A stretch of 64,000 nt of DNA, from positions 434,001 to 498,000 of the forward strand of contig NZ_LN831302.1 in NCBI RefSeq assembly GCF_001488575.1. Reading direction: 5' to 3'. Positions 34,257 through 43,145 of the stretch are shown here, one piece after another. Within the stretch, counting starts at the first letter, position 1. Each line of letters opens with the position of its first letter. The translations under genes and the position numbers were made by a program. This stretch comes from Halobacterium hubeiense (GTDB lineage: Archaea > Halobacteriota > Halobacteria > Halobacteriales > Halobacteriaceae). The notes beneath the pieces were generated by a model. The model made no database searches, had not been told where the DNA came from, and was given only the letters and a program-made list of their open reading frames with translations.

Positions 34257-36743
34257 GTGGAACTCATCGTCACAGAGAAGAACAACGCCGCGCGACGCAT
34301 CGCCGACATCCTCTCGGAGGGAGGGGCAACCACCGACACGACCGCTGGCGTGAACGTCTACGAGTGGGGCGGCCGCCGCTGCATCGGGCTCTCCGGCCAC
34401 GTCGTCGGCATGGACTTCCCGCCCGAGTACAGCGACTGGCGGGACGTCGAGCCCGCCGAACTCGTGCACGCCGACGTCGTCAAGGAGCCCACGCAGGAGG
34501 ACATCGTGAACGCGCTCCAGCGGCTCGCCCGCGAGGCCGACAGCGTCGTCATCGCGACTGACTACGACCGCGAGGGCGAACTCATCGGGAAGGAGGCCTA
34601 CGAGCTCGTGCGCGACGTCAACGAGGAGGCGCCCATCCAGCGGGTGCGCTTCTCCTCGATTACGGACAACGAGGTGAAGTCCGCGTTCGCGGACCCCGAC
34701 GACGTGGACTTCGACCTCGCGGCGGCGGGCGAAGCCCGCCAAATCATCGACCTCGTGTGGGGGGCCGCGCTCACTCGATTCCTCTCGCTGTCCGCCCGGC
34801 AGATGGGCGAGGACTTCATCTCCGTAGGCCGCGTGCAGTCGCCGACGCTGAAGCTCATCGTGGACAAGGAGCGCGAGATAGAGGCGTTCGAGCCCGACGA
34901 CTACTGGGAGCTGTTCGCCGACCTCGCGAAAGACGGGACGGAGTTCGAGGCGCAGTACTTCTACGAGGGTGAGGACGGCAACGAGGCCGAGCGCGTCTGG
35001 GACGAGGACGCCGCCGAGCGCGCGTTCTCGGTGCTCCGCGAGGCCGGCGAGGCGGTCGTGCAGTCCGTCTCCCGGCGCACCCGGAGCGACGACCCGCCGG
35101 CGCCGTTCAACACCACGCAGTTCATCCGCGCTGCTGGCTCGCTGGGCTACTCGGCGGGCCGCGCGATGAGCATCGCCGAGGACCTCTACACGGCGGGCTA
35201 CATCACGTACCCGCGGACGGACAACACCGTCTACCCCGAGGACTTGGACGAGCGCGAACTGCTCGGGGAGTTCGAGCAGACCGTCTTCGGCGACGACGCC
35301 GAGCTGCTGCTGGAGCGGGACGACCTCTCGCCGACGGAGGGCGACGAGGAGACGACCGACCACCCGCCGATTCACCCGACCCCGGACTTCCCCGACCGGA
35401 ACCAGCTCTCGGAGGACGAGTGGGAGGTGTACGAGCTGGTCGTGCGGCGCTTCTTCGCGACGCTCGCCGAGCCCGCCGTCTGGGAGCACCTGCGTGTCGT
35501 CGCGGACGCCGACGGCGAATCCCTCAAGGCGAACGGGAAGCGCCTGCTCGAAGAAGGCTACCACGCGGTCTACCCGTACTTCAACACGAGCGAGAACTAC
35601 GTGCCGGACGTCGACGAGGGCGACCACCTCGACCTCACCGACCCGCGGATGGAGGCCAAGCAGACCCAGCCGCCCCGCCGGTACGGGCAGAGCCGGCTCA
35701 TCGAGACGATGGAGGACATGGGCATCGGGACGAAGTCCACGCGCCACAACACCATCGAGAAGCTCTACGACCGCGGCTACATCGAGGGCGACCCGCCGCG
35801 CCCGACGACGCTCGCGAAGGCGGTCGTGGAGGCCGCCGAGGAGTACGCCGACCTCGTGGTCAGCGAGCAGATGACCAGCGAACTGGAGGGCGACATGACC
35901 GCCATCGCGGACGGCGAGAAGTCACTCGACGAGGTCACCGCCGAGTCCCGCGAGATTCTGGACCGCGTCTTCGACGAGCTCACCGAGTCCCGCGAGGAAA
36001 TCGGCGACCACCTCCGCGACTCCCTGAAGGCGGACAAGACGCTCGGGGAGTGCCCCGAGTGCGGCGACACGCTACTCGTGCGGCGCTCGCGGACGGGCTC
36101 GTACTTCGTGGGCTGTGACGGCTACCCCGAGTGTCGGTTCACGCTCCCGCTTCCTTCGACGGGCGAGCCGCTCGTCTTGGAGGAGACCTGTGAGGAACAC
36201 GGACTCCACGAGGTGAAGATGCTCGCGGGCCGGGACACGTTCGTCCACGGCTGTCCGCTCTGTGCGGCCGAGGAAGCCGAGGAGAGCGAGGACCGCGTCA
36301 TCGGCGCGTGTCCCGAGTGCGGCGACGAGGAGGGCGGCGAGCTCGCTATCAAGCAGCTCCAGACCGGCAGCCGGCTCGTCGGCTGCACGCGCTACCCGGA
36401 CTGCGACTACTCGCTGCCGCTCCCGCGCCGCGGCGACATCGAAGTCACGGACACCTACTGCGACGAACACGACCTCCCCGAGCTCGTCGTCCACGACGGC
36501 GACGACGACGAACCGTGGGAGCTCGGCTGCCCTATCTGCAACTACGAGGAGTACCAGCAGCGCCAGCGCAAGCAGGGCGTGGAGGCGCTGGACGGCATCG
36601 GCCCCGCGACGGCGGAGAAGCTCGAAGACGCGGGCATCGAGGACGTCGGCGACCTCGCGAGCGCGGACGCCGACGAACTCGCGGAGTCGGTGTCGGGCGT
36701 GAGCGCGGAGAACGTCCGCGAGTGGCAGGCGCAGGCGGACTAG
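34257..36743 (+). CDS. topA: DNA topoisomerase I (type IA)
   Basis: The 828-aa enzyme relaxes DNA through a 5'-phosphotyrosine. The Toprim domain starts MELIVTEKNNAARRIADILS with IATDYDREGELIG. The active site is GYITYPRTDNT with Tyr318. Residues about 600-760 carry repeated CPECG zinc fingers and His/Cys-rich segments. The last ~50 residues form a helix-hairpin-helix domain (VEALDGIGPATAEKLEDAGIEDVGDLA). The size and multi-zinc tail fit archaeal topoisomerase I. It starts at GTG with a Shine-Dalgarno site. Confidence 0.96.
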   Translation: MELIVTEKNNAARRIADILSEGGATTDTTAGVNVYEWGGRRCIGLSGHVVGMDFPPEYSDWRDVEPAELVHADVVKEPTQEDIVNALQRLAREADSVVIATDYDREGELIGKEAYELVRDVNEEAPIQRVRFSSITDNEVKSAFADPDDVDFDLAAAGEARQIIDLVWGAALTRFLSLSARQMGEDFISVGRVQSPTLKLIVDKEREIEAFEPDDYWELFADLAKDGTEFEAQYFYEGEDGNEAERVWDEDAAERAFSVLREAGEAVVQSVSRRTRSDDPPAPFNTTQFIRAAGSLGYSAGRAMSIAEDLYTAGYITYPRTDNTVYPEDLDERELLGEFEQTVFGDDAELLLERDDLSPTEGDEETTDHPPIHPTPDFPDRNQLSEDEWEVYELVVRRFFATLAEPAVWEHLRVVADADGESLKANGKRLLEEGYHAVYPYFNTSENYVPDVDEGDHLDLTDPRMEAKQTQPPRRYGQSRLIETMEDMGIGTKSTRHNTIEKLYDRGYIEGDPPRPTTLAKAVVEAAEEYADLVVSEQMTSELEGDMTAIADGEKSLDEVTAESREILDRVFDELTESREEIGDHLRDSLKADKTLGECPECGDTLLVRRSRTGSYFVGCDGYPECRFTLPLPSTGEPLVLEETCEEHGLHEVKMLAGRDTFVHGCPLCAAEEAEESEDRVIGACPECGDEEGGELAIKQLQTGSRLVGCTRYPDCDYSLPLPRRGDIEVTDTYCDEHDLPELVVHDGDDDEPWELGCPICNYEEYQQRQRKQGVEALDGIGPATAEKLEDAGIEDVGDLASADADELAESVSGVSAENVREWQAQAD

Positions 36744-36746
36744 CGG

Positions 36747-36884
36747 TCAGGTTTCTCTGAACTCGCCGCTCCCGCAGGCGGGACAGTTCAGCCGCTGGCG
36801 CTCGTAGCGCGCCGCGCAGATCCCGCACTCGAATTCGGTTGGCGAGTCCTCCACGCGCTGTCGAAGCTCCTCCACGACGCTCAT
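36747..36884 (-). CDS. Very small zinc-ribbon protein, 45 aa
   Basis: The protein opens MSVVEELRQRVEDSP and has CGIC near residue 20 and CPAC near residue 34, a C-x2-C ... C-x2-C zinc ribbon, then ends GSGEFRET. Haloarchaea encode many one-domain zinc-finger microproteins of this size, generally of unknown role. The promoter supports it as real: CTATTTAC on the minus strand at 36911-36918 lies about 30 bp before the ATG. It is convergent with topA, with 3 bp between the stops. Confidence 0.72.
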   Translation of the reverse strand: MSVVEELRQRVEDSPTEFECGICAARYERQRLNCPACGSGEFRET

Positions 36885-36910
36885 GACACAAGTTACCACA
36901 CACCGCATAC

Positions 36911-36918
36911 GTAAATAG
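36911..36918 (-). promoter_or_regulatory. TATA box for the 45-aa zinc-ribbon gene
   Basis: CTATTTAC is centred about 30 bp before the ATG at 36884, at the left edge of an AT-rich island. Confidence 0.5.
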
Positions 36919-37104
36919 ATTTTGGCGAACGACGACTATCGAGGAACAGAAGTGTATATACAGGTATTTATCTGAAAATCGTTGGTTGTACAGGTACTAT
37001 TTAGTCTGTTATCGAAACGTCTGATTACTACACCTCTGTGCGGTCGCGGGACGTGGCGTGCGCGCGGCGAAGCGGGTAAGTGGACGCCCGCGCAAGTAAC
37101 GGGC

Positions 37105-38370
37105 GTGCGTCTCGACGACTACATCGAGGGACTCCAGCCCGACGAGGACGTCCAGCGGCGCCAGCTCGCTGAGGAGAAGTCCTACGAGGTGCTGGAGTAC
37201 CTCGACGACGTCGAATCCGGGTTCGAGTCCGCCGTGCAGGGGGACACGCTCGTCGGCGCGACCGCGCCCTCCGTGTTCGTCGGGCGGTCGTCGTACCCGA
37301 ACGTCTCCGCGGGCATCCTCTCGCCGGTCGCCGGCGGCGCCGACCCCGAGGAGTACGCGACCAGCGGCGAGTGGTACCAGCAGGGACTGGACATCGACAA
37401 CGTCCTCCAGTACCGGACAGGCCTGCTGAACTCGCGGCGCTCCGCGAACGTGAACGTCCACGACGTCTGGGACGGCTTCGTCGGCACGCAGCGCGAGGTC
37501 GCGATGGCCGACCGGCCCGTGGACGTCGAAATCGGGCTCTCGGACACGCCGGACTTCGACGCCAGCGAGTACACGAACCCGGCGGCGAACGCGCCGTCCG
37601 GCCCGAACGCGAGTGCGGAGTCCGCGGCGCTCACCGAGAACCCCCACGTGCCGCGGTACGTCGAGAAGACGCTGGAAGACGACGACTGGGCGGCGGAGGG
37701 CGCGATGACGTACCTCTACCGCCGCGGCTTTGACGTCTACGACATCAACCGCGTGCTCTCCGTGGGCGCGCTCGGGCAGGCCGACCACCGCCGGCTCGTC
37801 CCGACGCGGTGGTCGATTACGGCCGTCGACGACACCATCGGGCAGTTCCTCCGCGGGCGGATTCGGGACAACCCCAGCGTGAATCGCGTGACGGTCCACG
37901 TCAACGAGTACATGGGCAACCGCTACTGGGTGGTGCTGGCGCCCGGCTCGTGGGAGTACGAGCTCGTGGAGATGAAGGCCCCCGGAAGCATCTGGAACCC
38001 CGACCCCGCGGGCGACATCTGGATGGCGTCGGCGAGCGAGGGCTACGAGGGCCGCACGGGCTACGTCGACGAGACGGCGGGCGCGTACTACGCCTCGCGG
38101 CTCGGCGTGCTCGAACACCTCGACAGCATCGGCCGGCAGGCGAAGGCGCTCGTGCTCCGCGAGGTCAGCGACGACTACTGGGCGCCCGTCGGCGTCTGGC
38201 AGGTGCGAGAGAGCGTCCGCAACGCCTTCGACACCGAGCCGGGCGAGAGCGAGTCGTTCCACGGCGCCGTCCGGGAGGTCGTCGACCACCTCCCCGTCTC
38301 GCTGGCCGCGCTGCGTCGCAAGTCCAGCATGGTCGCGGGCGTCCAGAGCGACCTCTCGGAGTTCTCGTAG
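37105..38370 (+). CDS. nreA: NreA-like DNA repair protein
   Basis: The 421-aa protein fits the archaeal Nre family (DNA damage repair, PCNA-interacting). It has VFVGRSSYPNVSAGILSPV early, NVHDVWDGFVGTQREVAMADRP, RWSITAVDDTIGQFLR and FHGAVREVVDHLPVSLAALRRKS near the end. The extreme C-terminus reads VQSDLSEFS, which fits a PCNA-interacting (PIP-box-like) Q-x-x-L-x-x-F pattern. The start is GTG at 37105. An in-frame ATG at 36982 would add a hydrophobic and Arg-rich stretch that overlaps the probable promoter, and is rejected. Confidence 0.85.
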   Translation: MRLDDYIEGLQPDEDVQRRQLAEEKSYEVLEYLDDVESGFESAVQGDTLVGATAPSVFVGRSSYPNVSAGILSPVAGGADPEEYATSGEWYQQGLDIDNVLQYRTGLLNSRRSANVNVHDVWDGFVGTQREVAMADRPVDVEIGLSDTPDFDASEYTNPAANAPSGPNASAESAALTENPHVPRYVEKTLEDDDWAAEGAMTYLYRRGFDVYDINRVLSVGALGQADHRRLVPTRWSITAVDDTIGQFLRGRIRDNPSVNRVTVHVNEYMGNRYWVVLAPGSWEYELVEMKAPGSIWNPDPAGDIWMASASEGYEGRTGYVDETAGAYYASRLGVLEHLDSIGRQAKALVLREVSDDYWAPVGVWQVRESVRNAFDTEPGESESFHGAVREVVDHLPVSLAALRRKSSMVAGVQSDLSEFS

Positions 38371-38388
38371 CCCGCGATTCGGGGGTTC

Positions 38389-38395
38389 GTTTATG
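38389..38395 (+). promoter_or_regulatory. TATA box for the gene at 38420
   Basis: GTTTATG is centred 28 bp before the ATG at 38420. It overlaps the alternative ATG at 38393 and so excludes it. Confidence 0.55.
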
Positions 38396-38419
38396 CGGTT
38401 GGCGGGCGAACGAGCGCCC

Positions 38420-38638
38420 ATGCTCCCCGCATTCGTCGGCGGCCTCCCCGGTGGTATGGAACTCGCGGTCATGTTCATGATACTGGTGTCGTTCGCCATC
38501 GTCGTGTTCGTCGTCGTCGCCGTCGGCAGAATGGCGTTCGGCGGCGGTAGCGACGACCAGCGCGTGGCGGAGCTGGAGGCACGAGTCGCGGAACTGGAAG
38601 CCGAACTCGCCGAGGAGCGACGGGACGACGACGGCTGA
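38420..38638 (+). CDS. Small single-helix membrane protein with coiled-coil tail, 72 aa
   Basis: One hydrophobic helix (about residues 13-38: MELAVMFMILVSFAIVVFVVV) is followed by RMAFGGGSDDQRVAELEARVAELEAELAEERR, a short leucine-heptad coiled coil. I recognise no family. The shape suggests a membrane-anchored oligomer or adaptor; this is inference. It lies 49 bp after nreA and 39 bp before the CPBP gene, but each has its own TATA box. Confidence 0.68.
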   Translation: MLPAFVGGLPGGMELAVMFMILVSFAIVVFVVVAVGRMAFGGGSDDQRVAELEARVAELEAELAEERRDDDG

Positions 38639-38677
38639 ACCCCCGGCTTTTTCGACGCCCGCGACGAACGCCCGTGC

Positions 38678-39502
38678 ATGGACTCGCTCTCCACTGACGC
38701 GGACGCCTCCTCGCCGTCCGCCGACGACGGCGACGCGACGTCGTCCGGCTCGAAACCTCGCGCCGTCCTCGTCGCGTTCGGCGTCGCAATCCTCGGCTTC
38801 GTCGTCGGCCTCGCCGTCTCACTGGTCCTGATGGGCGTCTGGGTCGCGCTCGGCTTCGAACCCACGACGTCCGCGGTCCTCGTGCTCGGGCTCGTCGGCC
38901 TGCAGGGCATCGGCTTCGGACTGGTCGCGTACGCCTACGTCCACTTCTCGGGGCTCTCGTTCGACTTCGTCCCCGTCTCCGTGCCGTCGCTGCGGGACGC
39001 CGGCTACGTGGTCGGCGGCTACCTCACCGCGTTCGTCCTCGTGCTCGCCGCGCTCGTCCTCGTCACGACCCTGTTCACGACCGAGCCCGCGACCAACGAG
39101 GGCGCGCAGGCCGCCGCCGACAGCGGCCTGCTCGTCTGGATGATTCCCCTCTCGATTCTGCTCATCGGCCCGGGCGAGGAGCTGCTGTTCCGCGGCATCA
39201 TCCAGGGGTCGCTGCGCCGCCACTTCTCCGCGGCCGGCGCCATCGTCCTCGCCACCGCGATGTTCGCGCCCGCGCACATCCTCTCGCTGTCCGGGAGCCT
39301 GCAGGCGGCCGCGCTCACCATCAGCGTCCTCTCGGTGCCGAGTCTCGTCTTCGGGTTCGTCTACGAGCGCACCCGGAACATCGCCGTCCCCGCGCTCTGC
39401 CACGGCCTCTACAACGCGACGCTGTTCGGCATTCAGGCGGCTGCCCCCACCAGCACCGAGAACGCCAGCGGCCTGCTCGCCGTGCTCGCCGCGCTCCTGT
39501 AG
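38678..39502 (+). CDS. CPBP family intramembrane metalloprotease (Rce1-like)
   Basis: The 274-aa protein has an acidic Ser/Asp-rich N-terminus and about seven hydrophobic helices. The three CPBP motifs are present in order: GEELLFRGIIQG (EExxxR), MFAPAHIL (FxxxH) and CHGLYNATL (HxxxN). The family comprises glutamate-type intramembrane proteases, related to CAAX-processing Rce1. In archaea the substrate is unknown. With the Ste24-like enzyme at 17.1-18.3 kb the window holds both CAAX-protease types. A CTTTTTC box at 38647-38653 supports the start. Confidence 0.88.
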   Translation: MDSLSTDADASSPSADDGDATSSGSKPRAVLVAFGVAILGFVVGLAVSLVLMGVWVALGFEPTTSAVLVLGLVGLQGIGFGLVAYAYVHFSGLSFDFVPVSVPSLRDAGYVVGGYLTAFVLVLAALVLVTTLFTTEPATNEGAQAAADSGLLVWMIPLSILLIGPGEELLFRGIIQGSLRRHFSAAGAIVLATAMFAPAHILSLSGSLQAAALTISVLSVPSLVFGFVYERTRNIAVPALCHGLYNATLFGIQAAAPTSTENASGLLAVLAALL

Positions 39503-39517
39503 CGCGCGTCGAGCGGA

Positions 39518-41275
39518 CTACTCGTCCGCCCAGTCGAAGGCCGTGTTCTGGCCGCCGTCCGTCGCCGTCGCGCCCGCTCGGCCGCGGTCCTCGGCGCCGA
39601 CGCCCGCTTCGTCAGCGCGGTCGCCGCCCGCGCTCTCCGGGACGTCGAACTCGTCCAGCAGCGCGGCGAGTTCCTCCGTGCGGCCCGCGAGGTCGTCCAT
39701 GCGCTCGGCGACCTCGTCAGTCGCCTCGGTCTGCTCGCTGGCGCTGGCCGCGACCGTGTCCGCCTCGGCGGCGGTCTCCTCGCTGACGCTCGCGATTTCG
39801 TCGACCATCCCGACGGCGTCGGTCACCGACTGGGCGCCCTCGTCGGTCGCCTCCGAAATCTCCTGGACGGAGTGGTTGACGTTCGCGACCTCGTCCACGA
39901 TGGCGTCGAAGTCCCGGAGCACGCCCTCCGCCCGGTCTATCTTGCGCTCGACCTCCGCGTCCACCTCCGCGATGGCGGTGGAGGCGTCCTCGGCGCGCTG
40001 CGTGACGGTCTCGACGAGCTCGGAGATGTCCGCGGCCTGCTCGCGGGTCTCCTCGGCGAGCCCCTTCACCTCGTCGGCGACCACCGCGAACCCGTCGCCG
40101 TCCTCGCCGGTGCGCGCGGCCTCGATGGACGCGTTCAGCGCGAGCATGTTCGTCTCCTCGGCGATGTCGTCGATGAGCTCAGTGATGCCGTCGATGCGAT
40201 CGACCTCCGCCGCGAGCTCCTCGACGGTGTCCGCGACGGCCTGACTCTGCTCGCGGAGCCCCCGAAGCGCCTCGATGGTGTCCTCGACCTCCGCCCGGCC
40301 GTCCTCCCCGCGGTCGGCGGCCGCCTGCGCGGTCGCGGCGACGTCGTCGGCGCTCGCCGCGATTTCCTCGACGGTCGCGGACACCGTGTCCATCTCCGCC
40401 GCGATGTCGTTCAGCCGATTGGTCTGCTGGTTCGCGCCCGCCGCAATCTCGTCGACACTCGCGCTCACCTCCGCGCTGTGCTCGGCGACCTCCTCGACCC
40501 GCGACTCCGTCTCTGCGGACACTTCGAGGACGTCCTCGGAGAACGACTGGATGTCCGCGATGGTGTCCCCCAGCGTCCGCAACAGGTCGTTGAAGTCCTC
40601 GACGACCGCGCGGTGCTCGGCCGCCACGTCGAGGTCGTCTGGGTCGAGGAGCGCCGTGAGGTCGCCGTTGCGCGCCGCGTCGGTCGCCGCCGACAGCGCG
40701 TCCACGAGCCGTTCGAGCTGCTCGGACTGGCGCTCCAGTTCGGCCTGCTTGGCTTCCAGCTGTTCGGTGTGTGACTGGAGGCTGTCGGCCATCGTCGCCA
40801 TGCTCTCCCCGAACCGGCCGGGGACGTCGGCGTCCAGCGCCGTGTCCTCGAAGTCCTGTCGGGCGAGCGCGTCGGCCTGCCGGGACGCCGTCGCGAGGTT
40901 CGCCTGCATCCGCTGGAACGACGCCACCAGCCCCGCAATCTCGTCGTCGCGGTCGGTCGCGGGGATGTCCGCGCGCTGGAACTCGCCGGCGGCGATGTCG
41001 TCGGCCGCCGCTTCCAGTTCGACCAGCGGCTCGACGAAGTCACGCTCGGCGACGAGGTACGTGTTGAAGAATGCGACCACCGACAGCGCCAGCGTCGCGC
41101 CGACGCCGACGATTTGCAGGGCGCCCGCGGTGAACAGCGCGAACGCCGCCATCGCGACCGCGCCGAGGAACTGGAGGCCGACCGCGGCCAGCATCTTCCG
41201 CTCGACCGACCCGTCAGCGCCGGCCAGCGCTATCGACCGCCAGAGAAGCGATTCGTACGACGAACGGAGGCTCAT
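39518..41275 (-). CDS. Methyl-accepting transducer (Htr) without extracellular sensor domain
   Basis: The 585-aa protein has two adjacent membrane helices (about 29-50 and 51-72) with almost no loop between them. A HAMP domain follows (about 73-130), then a second HAMP-like segment (about 185-240) and a long signalling coiled coil. The conserved hairpin is [18 protein letters not shown] followed by [18 protein letters not shown], near residues 350-400. It should signal to CheA/CheW and control flagellar motion. Lack of an outer domain means it senses an internal cue or a partner membrane protein. No rhodopsin or che gene is nearby. A CTTTTACG box at 41298-41305 supports the start. Confidence 0.93.
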   Translation of the reverse strand: MSLRSSYESLLWRSIALAGADGSVERKMLAAVGLQFLGAVAMAAFALFTAGALQIVGVGATLALSVVAFFNTYLVAERDFVEPLVELEAAADDIAAGEFQRADIPATDRDDEIAGLVASFQRMQANLATASRQADALARQDFEDTALDADVPGRFGESMATMADSLQSHTEQLEAKQAELERQSEQLERLVDALSAATDAARNGDLTALLDPDDLDVAAEHRAVVEDFNDLLRTLGDTIADIQSFSEDVLEVSAETESRVEEVAEHSAEVSASVDEIAAGANQQTNRLNDIAAEMDTVSATVEEIAASADDVAATAQAAADRGEDGRAEVEDTIEALRGLREQSQAVADTVEELAAEVDRIDGITELIDDIAEETNMLALNASIEAARTGEDGDGFAVVADEVKGLAEETREQAADISELVETVTQRAEDASTAIAEVDAEVERKIDRAEGVLRDFDAIVDEVANVNHSVQEISEATDEGAQSVTDAVGMVDEIASVSEETAAEADTVAASASEQTEATDEVAERMDDLAGRTEELAALLDEFDVPESAGGDRADEAGVGAEDRGRAGATATDGGQNTAFDWADE

Positions 41276-41333
41276 GCACGCCGGTTCGCGCGACCACGTA
41301 AAAGGGACCGGCGGCGTTTCCCAGAACCCTGTA

Positions 41334-41621
41334 CTACTCGGTCGGCACGGGGCCGGTGCCGACGACCTCGCGGACCGCGTCCTCGAACTCGCGGCGCGTC
41401 TCGAAGTACGTGATGTCGACGTCCTCGAGCAGGGATTCGAGCGTCTGCGGGCCGTCGGGCGTCCGGACGACCGAATCGCCCTCCTTGCGGACGACCTCGC
41501 TCTTCTGCTGGGCCCACGTCAGTCGGGACGCCACGCGCGCCAGCGGTGCGCCCTCCACGGGTTCACCCTCACCGAGTTCGACGGCGGGTTCTTCCTCCTC
41601 TTCGTCGGTCTCGTCAGCCAT
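41334..41621 (-). CDS. DUF5789 family protein, 95 aa
   Basis: The acidic N-terminus ([19 protein letters not shown]) leads into a compact domain, [66 protein letters not shown] by sense. The R-TPDGP turn and the YF-TRREF segment are the hallmark of haloarchaeal DUF5789 proteins. The role is unknown. ATG 41621 is preferred to 41651, which adds a Pro/Gly-rich stretch. Confidence 0.8.
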   Translation of the reverse strand: MADETDEEEEEPAVELGEGEPVEGAPLARVASRLTWAQQKSEVVRKEGDSVVRTPDGPQTLESLLEDVDITYFETRREFEDAVREVVGTGPVPTE

Positions 41622-41660
41622 ACCCGGCGATTCGCCGGGGCGCGGATTCAACCTTTCGGA

Positions 41661-41685
41661 GCGTGGCCGAGCGCAGCGAGGCCAC
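41661..41685 (+). repeat. Copy B of the 25-bp intergenic element
   Basis: GCGTGGCCGA followed by GCGCAGCGAGGCCAC. It lies between the divergent genes at 41621 and 41799, followed by an AGGGAGCCGCGAGCAGCG stretch that copy C partly echoes. Confidence 0.7.
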
Positions 41686-41798
41686 GTTGTGGCGAACGGC
41701 GACCGAAGGGAGCCGCGAGCAGCGCGCTCGACCGCCGCTCGCGCGCGCCGTCGAACGTCTGACGTACTGTTTTTACCCTGCGCGTCTAACGGGGACGC

Positions 41799-42704
41799 AT
41801 GACCAGCCTGGGGGAGACCTACGACCGGCGCGCGGGCGAGGCCAGCCAGCGGCGCGTCTACCTCGGCACCGGCCTATTCGCCGCGGGCGCGCTGCTCGTC
41901 GTCGGCGGGATTCTCGCTGGCGGGACGGGGCTCCTCATCAACAACGGCTTCGGGCAGTACGAGAGCCGCGAAATCGCGGTGCTGCTCGCGGGACTGGGCG
42001 TTCCGTCCGTGCTCGTCGGCATCTTCACGGTGCTCCCGGCGAACCGGCTCCAGCGCGCGGCCGCCGCGGTCGGCGCGGGCCTCACGGTCCTCGGCGTGAT
42101 GCTGTTCCGCGCGACCTACCCGGTCATCTACGTTCCGGGGTCGGGCGGCGTCCCGTCGACGGCGACGCTGGCGTTCATCCTCGTCTACGCCGCCGGCATC
42201 ATCACGACGATGTGGTGTCTGTTCACCGCGGTCGCGACGTTCAAGACGCGCAACGACCCCGGCGGCACGGTGACGCTCACCGTTACGAAGGACGGCGAGA
42301 CCCACACCGTCGAGGTGCCCGCCGACGACGTCGAGAGCGCTCGCGAGAAGCTCGCGTCGGGGAGCTTCGGCGGCGTCGGCGTCTTCGGCGGCGTCGAGGA
42401 CCCAGACGAGCGCACTCGCGCGAACGCCTCCGAGCCGAAGCCGTCGTCCCCGGCCACGCAGACGGGGCAGACGGCAGGCGCGTCCCCATCCGTCTCGGAC
42501 GGCGGCGCGACCACCGACGACATCTCCTCGCCGCTGGACGACGCCGCGCCGTCCGCGGGCGGCCCGACACCGGACAAGTACTGCGGGAACTGCGCGCACT
42601 TCGAGTACGTCGGCGACGACGGCATGCAGCCGTACTGCGGGCTCTACGAGGAGGAGATGGACGACATGGAAGCCTGCGAGTGGTGGGAGCGAAACGACCA
42701 GTAG
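41799..42704 (+). CDS. Membrane protein with C-terminal cysteine cluster, 301 aa
   Basis: Four hydrophobic helices occupy residues about 20-40, 58-75, 85-103 and 125-148. A soluble beta-rich segment follows (TVTLTVTKDGETHTVEVPADD), then a long Ser/Thr/Pro-rich linker. The end of the protein carries YCGNCAHFEYVGDDGMQPYC and EACEWW, a four-cysteine metal-site-like module. This layout matches a haloarchaeal family (DUF7139, from memory) of unknown function. A TTTTTACC box at 41770-41777 supports the start. Confidence 0.75.
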   Translation: MTSLGETYDRRAGEASQRRVYLGTGLFAAGALLVVGGILAGGTGLLINNGFGQYESREIAVLLAGLGVPSVLVGIFTVLPANRLQRAAAAVGAGLTVLGVMLFRATYPVIYVPGSGGVPSTATLAFILVYAAGIITTMWCLFTAVATFKTRNDPGGTVTLTVTKDGETHTVEVPADDVESAREKLASGSFGGVGVFGGVEDPDERTRANASEPKPSSPATQTGQTAGASPSVSDGGATTDDISSPLDDAAPSAGGPTPDKYCGNCAHFEYVGDDGMQPYCGLYEEEMDDMEACEWWERNDQ

Positions 42705-43145
42705 TTACAGTGCTGCGAGCCGCTTCTCGATGTCCGTCCAGTGGCTCCCCTCCCAGAAGTACTGCCCGCAGTCCTCACACTGCCAGACGGGCGAAGCGTC
42801 GCCGGGCACGTACTCCGGAAGTACCTTCGCTTCTCGTTCGACTTCTCGGAGTTCGCCGTTGCACGCGCCACAGCGCTCGCCCGGCGTCGGCGTCAGGTCC
42901 ACGCCCGCGGCGGCGAGTTCGCGCAGTTGGTGGTCGACGTCCTTGGATTCGACGAGGATGCTCTCGGGCGCTCGCTCGGCCAGCTCGCGGTCGCGCGTGA
43001 CGACGACGCGGTCCTCGCGGGCGGCGAGGTCGAGAATCGCGTCGTCGGCCTCGATACCTCTGTCGAGGCAGTACGCGGCGTCGTGGCCACACATTCGCAG
43101 AATGCGCGCGAGGCTCCCGAGCATCGCGTCCAGCAGGAACGTCAC
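42705..43145 (-). CDS. Mut7-C family RNase-like (PIN-type) protein with zinc ribbon
   Basis: The 146-aa protein opens TFLLDAMLGSLARILRMCGHDAAY and has RVVVTRDRELAERAPESILV, the acidic pattern of the Mut7-C PIN-like nuclease domain. The C-terminal part holds CGACNG ... CEDCGQYFWEGSHW, a zinc ribbon. RNA cleavage is the family's predicted activity. The start is GTG at 43145, overlapping the polX stop by 4 nt (GTGA), so translation is coupled. It is convergent with the membrane protein before it, with adjacent stops. Confidence 0.88.
   Translation of the reverse strand: MTFLLDAMLGSLARILRMCGHDAAYCLDRGIEADDAILDLAAREDRVVVTRDRELAERAPESILVESKDVDHQLRELAAAGVDLTPTPGERCGACNGELREVEREAKVLPEYVPGDASPVWQCEDCGQYFWEGSHWTDIEKRLAAL

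Noticed and set aside
36982-37104. N-terminal extension of the NreA-like protein to ATG 36982
   Set aside because: It covers the AT-rich control region and the probable promoter, and adds a non-homologous hydrophobic/Arg stretch.
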